The notes beneath the pieces are model-generated. The model searched no databases and had not been told where the DNA came from. It was given only the letters and a program-made list of their open reading frames with translations. A stretch of 64,000 nt of DNA from Apostichopus japonicus. Lineage: Eukaryota > Echinodermata > Holothuroidea > Aspidochirotida > Stichopodidae. Below are positions 48,675 through 61,440 of this stretch, in pieces. The position numbers and the translations under genes were made by a program. Location: positions 17,678,265 through 17,742,264 of the forward strand of contig NC_092573.1 in assembly GCF_037975245.1 (NCBI RefSeq), in the 5' to 3' direction. Within the stretch, counting starts at the first letter, position 1. The number at the start of each line of letters is the position of its first letter.

Positions 48675-49844
48675 TCGAATGGAATGCCTCACACAGCCAT
48701 GCATCATGAATATTAATCAGCTGCGATCATATATGTGTTTAACTTGTAATTTGTTCTGCATCCACCGATCTAAAATCCACCAGTGCTTGTTTTTCCCCCT
48801 TGAAAATTCACAGAGCTTTGTCGCAGTAGACACAATCTGTGTTACAGAGCTATTCTCGGTGGTCGTCTACTTATAGTGCCCATGTTCTCTTCTACTGAGT
48901 GGTTTAGTGGCATGTTCTGTGTTACGTACAGATCTACTGTTCTTGATCATATGATGTGCAAGAGAGACATTATTGATGCTCACGTTCTGTGCTGCATATT
49001 TTGAGGGAGATTGACCTTTTGTGTTTTCTCTGCAAACTTTCCTGATACAAGAAACTCTGATAACAAAATGAAAATGCAGTTTATTATGAACTTATAAAGC
49101 CCATGTGTAATTTCAAATAATGGAGACAAGGTCAAATCTTTATAGGCAAAATTTCTAGAAATTGTCTACGATTGAACATATCTGGTCAATGCATATTTGA
49201 AGTTTTAGTATTTTTGAAAAGAACCTTCAACTCACGGAACACTGAATTTCATTTTTCAGGATGTGATAATTAATCAACTCAGCAAATGTTGGAAACCACT
49301 AATTTTGACCTTTCATCAATGCAAATACAGAAAAGCTTTATTTATATTAGAATTTAGCAAGCTGGCCTTTCATTTCATACAATTTCATTCAGGTATTTTA
49401 TACTGGACAGGTGACATTGAATTTTTCTGTTAACTACAAATGTTGTTGTTTGTATTTCCATCACAGAAAGCCAATACCATGAAAAGAAAACAAGCTGTCA
49501 AAATTTATACAAACTAACAAAGAAAAATTGTTTTTTTATTGGCTATAATGAGATCAAGCCTGTGACCTCAAATGTACAAGTTGTATATTCTATCCAGTCC
49601 CAGGTTGATAGTTTTCATTACGATCATGTAAAGTGAACAAGTCCACACGATCAAAAGTTTTAAAAAAGTCACTGGAATACTTTTCATCTCTGCCTCGAAA
49701 CATTTTATTGCTTCTGCTATAGTAGGAAAGTAATTTCCAAACAGCTCAGAGAGCCATTTACATGTAATAATTACGTTGCTGTAACTGTTTAATGTCTATG
49801 TGATTTGGTGAGTTCTGAACTCACCAGAAATGTTAAACGTATGC

Positions 49845-49850
49845 AATAAA
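49845..49850 (+). terminator. Candidate poly(A) signal for the long perilipin form
   Basis: AATAAA about 1.17 kb after the stop at 48674. Another lies near 50228. Confidence 0.35.
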
Positions 49851-50339
49851 TAATAGTAAACAACTGATTGAATTTGTCTCCATCATCTATCTGTCTACAC
49901 TATGATTTCAGCCGAGCTTGTTTTTCCTTCTTCACATAACCCGCATTGTGCAATTCAGGCAATTTACTTGTTAAATGATATTGGATCTAAACAAGTCAAT
50001 CTCTGTCCCTCCATTTTCAAAGCCCCCCCCCCTCTCTCTCCATCAGTCTTTCCTTCCTCTCAAGAAGAGTTCCATTTATGCCTTAAACACTATAAAAGCC
50101 TTTTCTGAACCAGAATGTAAAGATGCATTGTGGTTTGGATGATGTAACATATGGTTTGCTTCATGAATTTGACATAGTACATACTTGATCTAAGTAATAC
50201 AGTGAAAAGCAGTGTCAGGTGACAAACAATAAATTCAAAATGATACAGACTGTCCTGAAATGACCATCGACCTCAACCCTGGCTTCTTGTACTAAATGTG
50301 ATAGATACATCAACATACTAATTATGACATCTGTCTTTG

Positions 50340-50790
50340 TTGAAATGTGTAAGACATGGTTTTCACAATTTGACTCCTGGTGAACTCAAACCTCCACCAA
50401 AAACAATCATTACACAATCAATTACATAAAAACAAACAATTACATATGTTCAAGCTTCCCTTGTGATATTATGTTTAGGACGCAGTATAAGTAGAGAGAC
50501 AGGTAAGAGGGGAGCAAAGTAAATGTCTGGTTGTTGACTTCAAATGACCTTTGACCTCCACCAAAAGCAATAATAGGCTCCTATTTAAATTTGATATGGT
50601 ACATATACAGGCTTCTTGTTCTTAATGTGGTACTTATACACACTAAATATGAAATTGGTCCAACCTTGCTTCTTGAGATATAGTGTTTACAAACTGGGTG
50701 TCACAAACGCACCGACACACACATACGCCATCATGAATGCAAAGGTTATGATTATCATCGAAACCAAATATATCGTAAGAGGATTAATAC
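50340..50790 (+). repeat. DR1-carrying dispersed repeat, downstream of perilipin
   Basis: It contains CACAATTTGACTCCTGGTG, CTCCACCAAAA(A/G)CAAT, a perfect TGACCTTTGACCT at 50545-50557, GATATAGTGTTTACAAACTGGGTG, a CA-rich stretch, then GATTATCATCGAAACC. Same order as the copy at 23080-23710. Confidence 0.8.
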
Positions 50791-51196
50791 AAAATATGCC
50801 ACTACTGGCAGTAACAAAGTTTTACGTTGAGTTCAGTGTGTGATGACATTTATCAAAGTTATGGTCATTTTCTAAATATGCTTGGTCAACTTAAGGCAAA
50901 CAACGGCTCAATATACCACTGGAGAAACAATACTGGTTCTTACTGCAGAAGCACAGGCAGCATTGAATGTCTTCCAAGCCCCACAGGCCCACATTCAAAA
51001 CATAACTCCAACTGTCAACTTCAGGATATCTCTGTAGAGGGTTGAGTGAGGCCACTGTTTTGTGAAGTGGAAACTTACTGGCACGCGATGGCAAGCTGGA
51101 AAAATGTTTGCCTTAGAAGTTAGAGAAAGATATTGCCTGTGAAATGGAGTTCTCCCAGCCTGGCTGTCATCATCCGCATCCAAGTTATAACGGTTA

Positions 51197-54100
51197 TCAT
51201 CCAAATACCAGTTTCAATAGTATGGTCACAACATTCAGGAATATCAAGGGCACTGCACAAGGAAGATAAAACAAGAGGACAGTAATGCTGGTTCTCCATT
51301 ATCGTCACATTAGATATGTAAGAAACTTTTCTTCTCAAAAATGGGGCCCTTTCAGAATGAACAAATTGAAACTTCTAGGGCAGGTCCAAGCTATTTGCAC
51401 TGTGACGTAAGGGACATTTCAGAGACTTAAATGTGTCTAAAAGTTATAAAAAAATTATTTTCCAGAAACTTTTTCAGGTTTTCATATTTGTTATTGCTGC
51501 TACTTAATTACAAACTCATGAAGATTTCCTACACTTGCTTTAATTAGTTCCCATCTTAATTAATGTACAGTGTGACGTACGGGACCAGAGAATTTTGTGT
51601 TTTTTTTACTAAAGAGCAAAGCTGAAACCCCTCTGAAATTAGGAGGGCAGTGATCAAGCTGTTATAACTAGTGAATAGCCTAACCTTCAAAGGTCTAAGC
51701 TGTAACATATTAGAAAACAATATGAAGCCATTCCAGTACAGTGGTTACACAAATGAAAATTGTCCTGTGACGTACGGGACATGTGACGTACGGGACAATT
51801 TGTCCATATACAAATTGACTATGAAAACTCATATCTTTATTCCTGAATATACCATAACAAGCTGATTTCTACATAAAAACATTAATTTGGATATGCCAGA
51901 ACAATGTCATTGGTAATTTCATGCCATATTTCCTTCTTTCTGGGATACGGAAAAGAGCAGTGACTGTACTTGTGAGATCATTCCACGTAAAACATGGAAG
52001 GCGTAAAGTATTAATCTACTCTACACATATATACATCAAATACTCATAACATCAATTCTACAGGTAACTTTGTTAGACCACAAATGATTCAAGATGCAAA
52101 GTTTTGGTGCAAAACTGTTTTGGTATATATACTGTACAACACTGTATCATACTCCCCACTATTGACCCTGAAGTTGAAATATGATCCATCCCATTCAAAA
52201 CATACCAAAACGTCCACAGTAACGTGACGTCCATGTCATGTCCATCTATGAAACTAGTACAACAAAGAAAACTCTATAGACCTAATACTGGTTATCAGAC
52301 CAAATAGTCAAAATCAATTCTTGCTTTGTTAGACCACAAATGATTCAAGATGCAAAGTTTTGGTGCAAAACTGTTTTGGTATACTGTATACTGTACAACA
52401 CTGTATCATACTCCCCACTAATGACCCTGAAGTTGAAATATGATCCGTCCCATTCAAAATATACCAAAATGTCCCCAGTAATGCCACGTAATGTCCATCT
52501 ATGAAACTAGTACAACAAAGAAAACTCTATAGACCTAATACTGGTTATTGAAGAAACTCATGAGTGATTGTCCTATGCAAAAATTGGGCGAGCGAAACTC
52601 TACACTTGTAACTAAAAATCTCAATGTCTACTATCTAAGTTCAGGACACAAGAACATTGTTGCACATTATCATAGTCACACTTCACAATAGGCCTACGAA
52701 ATTTTGAAATGCAAACTCAACATTCTTGAAGTCGTCCTTATTCAATGTCAATGTTGAGTAGCATTGTAGATGATTCTGTATCCCGCCCACACACACAATT
52801 GACTTCCCGATAGTCAAACAAAACCTGGGCTGTTGGTGGTCATCAGTCAATAGTTTATTTGGTGCCATGATGTGCTCTTCAGGCATGCAGGGATTATAAG
52901 TGCAACTACCAGCTTTCAACAAAATAAACTTGTAAGCATTGGAAGGTTTCCAGTAAAGGTCCCCATTGGAGCCCATACATGTTTATTATGTATAAATATA
53001 GGGTTTCCACCACACTATGTCCCGTACGTCACATTTTGTCCTGTACGTCACATTTTTAAATTTGATAATTAGATTTGCAGTGAATATTATTTCAATTTTT
53101 TGGGGATGGATATTGTTGAACAATGTTCTTAATTAGAACTTTATAGAATATCACCCAAAAAAATTGTTCCTCCATATCAAAACTTGAAAAAAAGTGCTGA
53201 AAATTGTGACGTACAGGACATCAGTGACACTAGCTAATTAGTATATTTAATTGATGAACCCCCAAACATAATATGTCAAAATTATTGGAAGGGTGTATCA
53301 TGTCCCACATACAGTAACTTATATTCAATAAGTTCATATTGTCCCGTACGTCACACTGCAATTTGAATTTATGCAAATTAGCTGGCTGTAATTGTTTGAA
53401 TAGGCAAAAAAATTCAAAAAAATTATGAAAATCTTAAATTTCAATAATTCAGCTTTAACATGACACCACATTTAGGGTGCTTCAGTAAAGTTTGAAATTT
53501 GGCTTCTAGGGATACAATAGCTTGGACCTGCCCTCTAAGGCAGTAAAACAATGATAGCGCATGCCATTTGCTTATAAGTTACAGGATATTTGAAGATTAA
53601 TGGCAAAATAAGCTGAAAACACAAAACACAATTTTACCAAGCATATATACTCATATGAATCACAGGGAATCACAGGGATTCAAACCCATCACCTCTGGGT
53701 TATAAGCTCAGCACTGCGTTATCCAGCCCTTAGCTGTTGGTGATCCCTATATAGCCATTTCTTTACTATTAAGAGAAATTATGTTGAAACATAAACAACT
53801 GCTTACGCCTAAATGGCTTCTCACCTCTCATAACAGTTCGTATTGATCGAATTAAATTGATCAATTGGGCTTTCATGCCAGGTTCCTCTCCAAACCCTCC
53901 GATTTGTTGATCACCTCCCCAACCAACTGTTGAATGAGAAAGAAAAAGTGGTTGAAGTTTAAATGGTGTTAAGTCCAAACAATCTTTCTAACCATGCTGA
54001 GTGTGTTGTAAGGTTTCGTTTAGACATCTCTTTATCACCCTTCTAGCGTTGTGAGTTTATGTGTATTCATGATGACAAGACAGCTGCTCAAACTGGATCA

Positions 54101-55578
54101 GAGATACTGTTCCAAAAACACATCTTAAACACCACAACAAAACACTTTCCAATTCTTGGATCAATTATATAAATAAATATTAATAATGTAAATAGAAAAG
54201 AGAGCTATAATCGTTCTAATTATCATACTGGTACTACACTGAGGTGAAAGGGGAAAAAAAACAATGAGAAAACTCAGTAAGGTTGAGTATTTGAGTATCA
54301 GTATGCCCATAATGGTACACTGTAATGCTTTAAATATTGATATGCAGTATGCTCATGTTGAAACTATATACAGTATTTGATTCAGTTTTGACTGCTGCAT
54401 TAGCATCACATTAGTCTCTAGAGGCCTAGCCTAGGTTTGTCTGAAACGTGCCATTGCAGAGGCTTGTGGTGAGCTTGTGATGAAGGCCTAAAGTTAGACC
54501 TAGTTTTTATGTGAATTGGGAGTCTGAAATTTGCTACCTACGCTTACATGATGACCAAACATAAACCTAGCGATATAAGCGTAATCTTAGTAGCAAGGTG
54601 GGTCCTATTATGACGCACTTTGCCACTTTGCAGAGGCGAAGTTTACTCAATGTTCTTGGCTGTGTCTTCACTAAAAATGAACTTGATAAAGCGGAATTCA
54701 TCCAAAATTCACTTGGAGGATCTGGAATGAATAAAATACTAGGGATATTCTTCGTTTTAATTGTACAGTAATGTAACAAGGATAACTAGACAGTTTAATA
54801 AAGAATAAATAGGGATAATATTTTTATCCTTTACATTGGAAACAAAAAACATAACAGCCAAGAAGATGTAAGCTTACATAAAAAGGTAACCCTACTTGAA
54901 ATTAATGATTTTTGACCTAAGCTTAGGTCTAAGCTAGCTTTGCAATTTTATATCACTGCTTGGCTTTTATGAAAAAAGGCATAAATGTGGAGACTTGCTA
55001 GGCCTAGCCTAGTAGTACTGTAGTACACCTCAACTTCAAGATTGGCTAACTTTCAGAGGCTGTGATATCATGAAAGTGTGTCATTAAAGGTCCTCCATCT
55101 TATTCATAATATAAGTCATTTTATTACAAGTTGTCTTTGATCTGCATTATTTCGTTTATAGACTAGGCAATAGGCTGGTAGTATTAAAATGCTAAATTAT
55201 GGTACTAAAGATATAATTGGTAATCCTTAAGTACTGTGACAGTGTGACATAGCGTAATGTTAGGCTATTGTTACAAAGTAGATTAGTCTACTGTAGGTCT
55301 AACTAGTTAGGTCTACTGTTACTCTGACTCTGAGTCAGGGTAGAGGCCTAGGACCTAAGTATGGGTAGCCTAGGCCTAATTTAGGCCAGCGAGTGGCATA
55401 GGCCGAAGTTATATGTTAGGGTGATCGACAATTGATGTACAGTACACTTATTGACTTATTTAGAAGGCAGTACCAGAGTGTCTATACCTTTGCTTAAAAA
55501 CCTCTCCTCATTCAAGACAGCAACGGCATTGATGCAAAGTAAAGCCGCCTCCAAGAGAGAATACAATCCAAACGCCAT
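51197..55578 (-). CDS. IER3IP1: IER3IP1 (immediate early response 3-interacting protein 1; Yos1 family)
   Basis: Three exons on the - strand, 55578-55488, 53926-53825 and 51252-51197, join in phase (splits after G of two valine codons) to 82 residues. That is the usual length of vertebrate IER3IP1. The product begins MAFGLYSLLEAALLCINAVA (first membrane segment), continues NEERFLSK and the conserved GWGGDQQIGGFGEEPG, then LINLIRSIRTVMR, and ends VPLIFLNVVTILLKLVFG (second membrane segment). Splice sites are CAAAG|GTATAG, ATTCAACAG|TTGG, GAGAG|GTGAGA and CTTGTGCAG|TGCCC. The protein is a small ER membrane component of ER-to-Golgi transport (yeast Yos1). Intron 2 contains the transposon at 51378-53533. 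No disabling change is seen. Confidence 0.96.
51378..53533. mobile_element. 2,156-bp transposon with 18-bp TIRs and a repeated 16-bp motif, inside IER3IP1 intron 2
   Basis: GGGCAGGTCCAAGCTATT at the left is perfectly inverted at the right. Both sides are flanked by TCTA (51374-51377 and 53534-53537), a 4-bp duplication. TGTGACGTACGGGACA or one-base variants occur at 51401, 51571, 51766 and 51782 on the left. The inverse TGTCCCGTACGTCACA is at 53018, 53037 and 53340, and one forward copy is at 53205. These look like subterminal transposase-binding sites. No transposase is encoded. Four-base duplications occur in, for example, Chapaev and Sola elements; I cannot assign the family. Confidence 0.85.
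52062..52550. repeat. Internal tandem duplication of the transposon
   Basis: A segment of about 225 bp (TTTGTTAGACCACAAATGATT to CTATAGACCTAATACTGGTT) occurs at 52062-52296 and again at 52323-52548 with few differences. Confidence 0.85.
53675..53730 (-). repeat. tRNA-like pol III promoter fragment
   Basis: The - strand reads TGGATAACGCAGTGCTGAGC (A-box-like) and, 35 bases on, GGGTTTGAATCCC (B box). No complementary acceptor stem exists, so this is a tRNA pseudogene or SINE head, not a working tRNA. Confidence 0.4.
53950..55480. other. IER3IP1 intron 1
   Basis: AT-rich with many TAGGCCTAG-type short motifs at 54420-55400. No separate gene supported. Confidence 0.5.
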
Positions 55579-55974
55579 TTTCGTTCGGGATGATATGTAT
55601 AACTGCAAGCTAAGGGTACGGAAATAATGTCATGTTGGCAAAATTAGTTTATAAATTGAGGGTGCTATAGCAGAATCGACAAACCATTTCAGACAGATCA
55701 GATCAAACGTTATTCGGGATGTTTTCCGGGAGCTAATGCACCTCAAAACATCCCGAAAAAAGTTAATCTACAACACACGCCGTGTCACATAGGAATATTC
55801 CGGTATTTGAATCATTTTCAATGAAAAAACATGCTCTTTTAGTTACAAAAAGGAAAGACTCATGATGAAAAGACTAGGATTTTTTTTATTCAAGTGGCAC
55901 ATTTTTTAATAACAAAAAGCAATGGCACATTTTGTTACAATTTTGTATTTTTGTTAATCAACCACAATTCAAAA

Positions 55975-56790
55975 TACATTTAGGTTTCGATGACTGCATT
56001 ATGCTAGACCTTTGCTTGTTCACCTGAAATAGCTCTGATAATATAAATGTTCTGAACCATTATTTTGATGTACAATTGCACTATGGCATGATAAACACAG
56101 GTCAGTCTACTGAACGTGGCAATACACACCTCCACCTAAACCAATAAGGGCCTTATACTCAATGTGATGCATCCAAACTCCAAGTACGAGTACCATACAT
56201 GATTATTGCATTGAGATATCATTTTTACAAGGTTTTCAGAGTTCGACCGCTGGTGACCCAGATGACCTTTGACCTCCACCTAAAACAATAGAGTTCTTCT
56301 ATGCAATATAATGCATCCACATTGCAAGAATGACAGGTATCCATTCCTGGTGATCTCAGATGACATTTGACCTCCACTAAAAGCGAGAGAGTTCTCTCAC
56401 TCAAAATAACACATCCACATGATAAGTGTCCATGTCTCCTATCTTGAGATTTCTTTTTTTACAATACTTTCAGTGTTTAACATCTGGTGACCTCAGATGA
56501 CTTTTTACCTCCACGAAAACCACAGGCTTCTTCTTCTCAATATGGCACATCCACATCCCAAGTATAAATAGTATCCATATGTTGTATTATTGGATACCTT
56601 TTTTACAAGGTTTTCAGTGTTGACCTCAGATCTACTTTGACCTCAACCAAAATTATAGGGTTATTCTACTCACTATATTACGTCACACATGCCAAGTAGT
56701 AGAAGTACCCATGTTTCCCAACTTGAGATATCGTGTTTACAAGGTTTTCACAGTTTGAACTCTACCAACTATTTCTCCTAATCACGATTA
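55975..56790 (+). repeat. Long copy of the DR1-carrying dispersed repeat
   Basis: It starts with TTTCGATGACTGCATTATGC and CACTATGGCATGATAAACACAG (as at 21470), then has about five diverged units of 120-150 bp with TGACCTCCACC, CAAGTA, GAGATATC and TTTACAAGGTTTTCA. A perfect TGACCTTTGACCT is at 56263-56275. No CA tail is seen. Confidence 0.8.
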
Positions 56791-58619
56791 TGACAAACCG
56801 TAACGGAGAATCAAACTAGGGGATTACGATTTTCCATTGAAAGCCTCTATTGATGATGTGCCGTGCAGCTATGGATATACCATCCGTTTTCGAGAACAGG
56901 AGATAGTAATTTGTACCACGGCGATGCTACATTATTGCTTTGGGTGAACGAGTCATATTGGGATTGATGGTATAAGTTCAAATTGTATAGTGCACCACAA
57001 ATGTTTATATACCAGACGAACTTCAAGGCTTTGGACTTGAATGGGGGCAAGAATGAGGAATCGGGGACTTCACTCGGTATACTTCAAGATAAAATATAAA
57101 ATCCATCTTCTTGTTGATTTATCAATAAAATCGTACATTTAGAATGATTTCTTGGCTGTCAATGTTATCTGTATTAAAATTCTTTTGATAAAATGCATTT
57201 TTTGGTAGAACTATTATGTGCCCACTTGAATAAGCAAGTGAAATATTATAGCGAAAAACAAAATTGATTTTGGAAGGTTTTTTTTTCTCCAATTAAATAT
57301 CAATTTCTTTGTCGTGTTATTGGCCAGCGAACAATTTTCTAAAAATAACAATACTCTTAGATAGAATATTAGAACAAAACTTGCTCGCATAAAGCTAATT
57401 ATTGGATTGATTGGGAGATGTAACATGCGGAGGCTAGTAGGTCCTCTACTTAAAAAGTCCTCCTTTGGCTAAGAGGGTTGTAAGGGGGGGGGCAGGGGGT
57501 GCCTTGAAATGCAGTATGTGTTCTGCTGAAAGATGAACATTGTCAACACAACCAGATGTTTTACGATATATTTTAATTTATATAAAAGTTCTCGCGCCTG
57601 ACCTTTTGAATCCTTGCAGGATCTTGCGAACCAGAATCAGAGATTTTACTGTGTAAAGTACTATGCAACATCAGCTTTTGTAAAAGATAAGCAGTTTGTT
57701 AACTACTAAACAATTTGTTCTCTCTTACACTCTGATTTATTCAAAAACACAATATCGTCTTTTTGTACTAGGTAATATTTTTGTTTGACAGTAGTTACGA
57801 TGCATAATTAAACTGCGACGGTTTAAGAAACAAGAATTTTCAGTTGTTTACCTTATTTCAAAATGCGCACACACGAAGTTACATAAATATGTAAAATGCA
57901 ACAGTAATACACAGAGCAGTAAATGTTGATCAGTTGTTCTTTGTTCACGATGTCTCAATCCCCCTCTCCCCTATACCAACCCCAATGAAGAACATGAGCT
58001 GAGTTATTGCATTACCATCATAACAGATATTGGAAACCCTCGTGAGAGTCGCATTACTTTTCAGCTATAAGAGTAAATGTTTGTAGCCTAGAGGCTAGCA
58101 GAATTTGCACATTATATCATACATTACATAGTAGAATACATACAATAGATAATACAACATATAGTAGACTATTTGCATAGAAGATTTGGGGCAGAATTTG
58201 TTTCATTATCTGTCAAATGGATAGTAAAAACCTGTTAAAAACTTAAAAACTAACGCTTGAACCATCTTGCCTTATTTACGTGAGTGAACTTTGTGGGGAG
58301 TGGAATGTCTTTTGTGTCCACTTCTGTTTCTTTAAAAAGGAAATTGTTTTACATATTTTTGGTTATCTGCATAACAATAAGGATATTCCATCCGTACATA
58401 TGACTGTAAAAGGAATTGCAAAGTCATTTGACAAATACCAAATTTTTAGAAATTGTATAGTTATGTTCCTGGGCTTAACACCTATATCTTTCATTTTAAC
58501 ACTCAAATCATATAGCACATGTTATTTTTCTCCAAATACATTTAATACATTCACTAAAAATTTCCTCTAAAGTGAGTAATTTTTATTATATTTTTGGCAT
58601 CTTAAGGAACAGAAGGGAA
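56791..58619. other. No gene supported
   Basis: Short frames only. A G run lies at 57485. The 96-codon frame at 58280-58570 shows no family feature and has AT-rich random composition. Confidence 0.5.
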
Positions 58620-58950
58620 GGTTTCAAATCATTGGCGTAGGAAGGTACTTTTGGGTGGGGGCTGAAAACTGATGGCCGGCCTGGGGGAGGGGTCTAAGGG
58701 GAGGGGGTGTCCCCATCCCCTTTGGATTTTTTTTGCATTTCCAGGTGGCCTCAGATGCAATTTGGTGCAATATAGCACACTTCCACACCCACTCCATTCT
58801 GTAAACTTAATTTTGTATTTTCACCTGGCCTAAGATGTAATTTGGTGCTCCAAATGAGATTTTTTTCTCATTTGGAAATGAAAAGGGGGTTTTCTGACTT
58901 GCGAAGCGGGGGGGGGGGGGTGGAATGATACTTCCGCCGCTCCACATTTT
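58620..58950. repeat. Relative of the 138-bp GGGGAGGGGTCTAAGGGGAGG repeat
   Basis: CTGGGGGAGGGGTCTAAGGGG, CCCCATCCCCTTTGG, then CAGATGCAATTTGGTGCAAT resembles one unit of 25317-26280. It is bounded by ATTGGCGTAGGAAGGTAC and the partly inverse GATACTTCCGCCGC. Probably a small hAT-like element, but no target duplication is clear. Confidence 0.45.
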
Positions 58951-59689
58951 TCACTGGATGTCAGATAAACGTTTGGATGCGTTATTTAATATCTTGAACA
59001 ACTTCGCGATTTATCAATTTTGGTCTCAAATTATCATTTTCTAAGGTTTTAATAGCCTTGTGGTTTTATTTATTTGGATGGAAATTAAAATATTTTAAAA
59101 ACTCTCTAACAATATAAGGGTATAGTAAGAATTTAAATGCATCCAAGGATAAGTTATTGAAAGTCGCAATTTTATTTTACAGGTGATTTCTTTTTGCGAT
59201 TTATACGTATTCACAAAACAAAGGTAACTGAGAGAAAACGGTTATCAAAAGTAAGGAAAAGGGAAAAAATCACTTCATGGTCGTACATTCGGTGATGTGA
59301 TTGCCCCCCCCCCCCCTCCACCTCCACCAAGACCTTCTTGCTTTCACTGCAACGAGTAAGGTTTTTCAACCCTTCTGTCCAATTTAAAATTTGCCAGAAA
59401 GGTGCCTGAACCCATTCAGAGAGTCCTCTCCCTATCCAGATCAACTACATTGGCATTAAAGGACAAAAAGGGGGAGAGATTGCGACTACAAGCTCCCCCT
59501 CGTTGTTACTTTCTACTCAAATATTTCTCCTCTTCAGCAAATCACCACTAACAACCACTGCATTCTCCTCATCTCAGATAGACTCCAACGAGCCGTCCCT
59601 GAAAAACCCACCATAACCTACAGACGTCCATGCACGCAACCGACAGTACCATTGACCATTTTGATCGGAAGGTACCTTTGAGATCCGAT

Positions 59690-60410
59690 TATGGCCACGA
59701 AAATTCAAATAACCAAAAAAACTGATAAAGGTCACCGGAAGTCAACCTGATGTCAAAGGTCACCTAGATGCGGGTCGACTCCTGGATTACAATAGCGTAA
59801 CTCCCAACTTGACGGACATTTTGTTCTCAAGTTACTGCAAAAAGCTTTGACCCCTGATTGACATTTGTTGACCTTGGATCACATGACCGTTATGTTTTGA
59901 AACGACCCCTTACCCCATTCACAACTACTCCCAAAATATCAACCATGTCGGACCCTGTCAATGGGAGTTATTGCTTGTTTTAATAATTTTGGTTTTTGGC
60001 CTCTAACTGACCTTTGGTGACCTTCACAGGTACCAAAAACAATAGGGCACATCTACCAAATAAGGTACTCATATACACCAAATATTAGATCGTCCAAGCT
60101 TCCCTACTTGAGATATCGTGTTTACAAGCGAGGCGTCACACACATACACAAATGTTTGTATTACATTCCAACCGAGGACCCCATTGTATTTTCCATTGTT
60201 CAAATCCACGTACCCTAACCTTAACAATACCCCATACAATAGAATTCTTCCGAGGACGTGGTGATTCTTTAGAAATCACAACCGAGGACCTGGAATTCTT
60301 TTGTTCAAGTCCTCGGTCAGATAGAAAAACAAACGCACACATACACACACTCTCCGCCTGCATGAATGCATATAGGTTACGATTATTATCGAAACCAAAT
60401 ATAGCATGTA
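59690..60410 (+). repeat. DR1-family dispersed repeat with an internal insertion
   Basis: Diverged units (GACCTTTGGTGACC, AAAAACAATAGGG, GGTACTCATATACACC, GAGATATCGTGTTTACAAG) run into GCGAGGCGTCACACAC. The normal CA tail resumes only at about 60336 with ACACACTCTCCGCCTGCATG and GATTATTATCGAAACC. Confidence 0.75.
60150..60335. mobile_element. Small CCGAGGAC-bounded insertion
   Basis: The insert splits the CA tail of the host repeat. It carries CCGAGGAC at 60172, 60250 and 60282 and the inverse GTCCTCGG at 60309-60316. The last two form a hairpin (CCGAGGACCTGGAA with TTCAAGTCCTCGG). Confidence 0.4.
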
Positions 60411-60539
60411 CCGACTAAAAATAAATAATTAAATAAAATATTAAAAAGGCTTAAGATATCCAAAAGACATTTCTTCATCAAAGGGGCACAGTTATATACC
60501 AGTATGGCACATTTGCTGTTGGAAAAAGTGGGGGTGTGC

Positions 60540-61440
60540 CCCCCCCCCCCCGCACCAACACCCTGACTGTTGATCTCCTACCTCTCTTCTTTCCCCTGTT
60601 GGTTCTTTCTCCTCTCCATCCCTTGTCTACTAATCCTCTTACATCTTCTCTTTTGTGTTCACCCTGCTCATTAATCTATCTGTATTTTGTGCGTATATAT
60701 GTCCCTTCTGTTACTTATCATTCAGCCTATAAAAAAGATCCTGCTAGAATCGAAACGTCAGGCAACTTACTTTTACACATTCTTGTATACAGGCTCGTTA
60801 GTGCATGGTGTATATGCAGTTTGCTAACAGTATTGTTTTATTTAAATTTAAATTGGTTAGTGTTTAAGAGTCGTCCGTTAGCGCGGTGGGTTTAGCAGAT
60901 GACTAAGAAACTAATATCTATAGAGTTCGAAAACCGCCAAAGATAGACAATTGTGACTTTTATTCTATTCTGATTTTTTTCACTCCTTTTTCAGTCTCGT
61001 CTTTAAAGTATTAGAAGTTAGTTTCTGTGTTGGTGAGCGCGACGATGTAAGCGAAAGACCTTGCACTGCTAGTCGAGTAAACAGTGGCTGGGGTTCGAGA
61101 CAGGCTGGAGGCGATAATCCCTTCGGCTGTAGGTTTGGTGCTTTTTGTGGCCTAGGATTCCGCGCCATGTCTCCTTTGGTCAGAGGTCGACCAGAAGCGT
61201 CCTAGGGGCGTGCGTGAATCCTTGCCTTTGGCCAGAAACACTCTCTATGACCGGCAAGTGTGCAGCCCATGTCCACTGTATACCTGACCCGATGAGGCAC
61301 TATTCTCCTAAAAATGTACATTACGGGAGCTCTTAGGTGCCATCTTAATATTTAATATATTTACGACTGTTTACTTAACTAGCGCCATCTCTTTTAGATC
61401 CGCACAAAGAAAGGAAACTCTTTTCGTTGCAATCCTGGGG
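60540..61440. other. Retroelement-like fragment and unassigned sequence
   Basis: A CT-rich tract follows a poly-C run at 60540. GATCCTGCTAGAATCGAAACGTCAGGC at about 60740 (given as a pattern) resembles a motif I associate with Penelope-like elements; this is memory only. At 61075-61200 one frame reads GDNPFGCRFGAFCGLGFRAM, whose family I do not recognise. Confidence 0.25.

Noticed and set aside
53675-53730. Functional tRNA gene
   Set aside because: Good A and B boxes, but no matching acceptor stem and a weak T stem; kept only as a tRNA-like fragment.
53769-53978. Treating the 69-codon - strand frame as a complete gene
   Set aside because: Only residues between the splice sites 53926 and 53825 belong to IER3IP1 exon 2; both ends of the frame are intronic.
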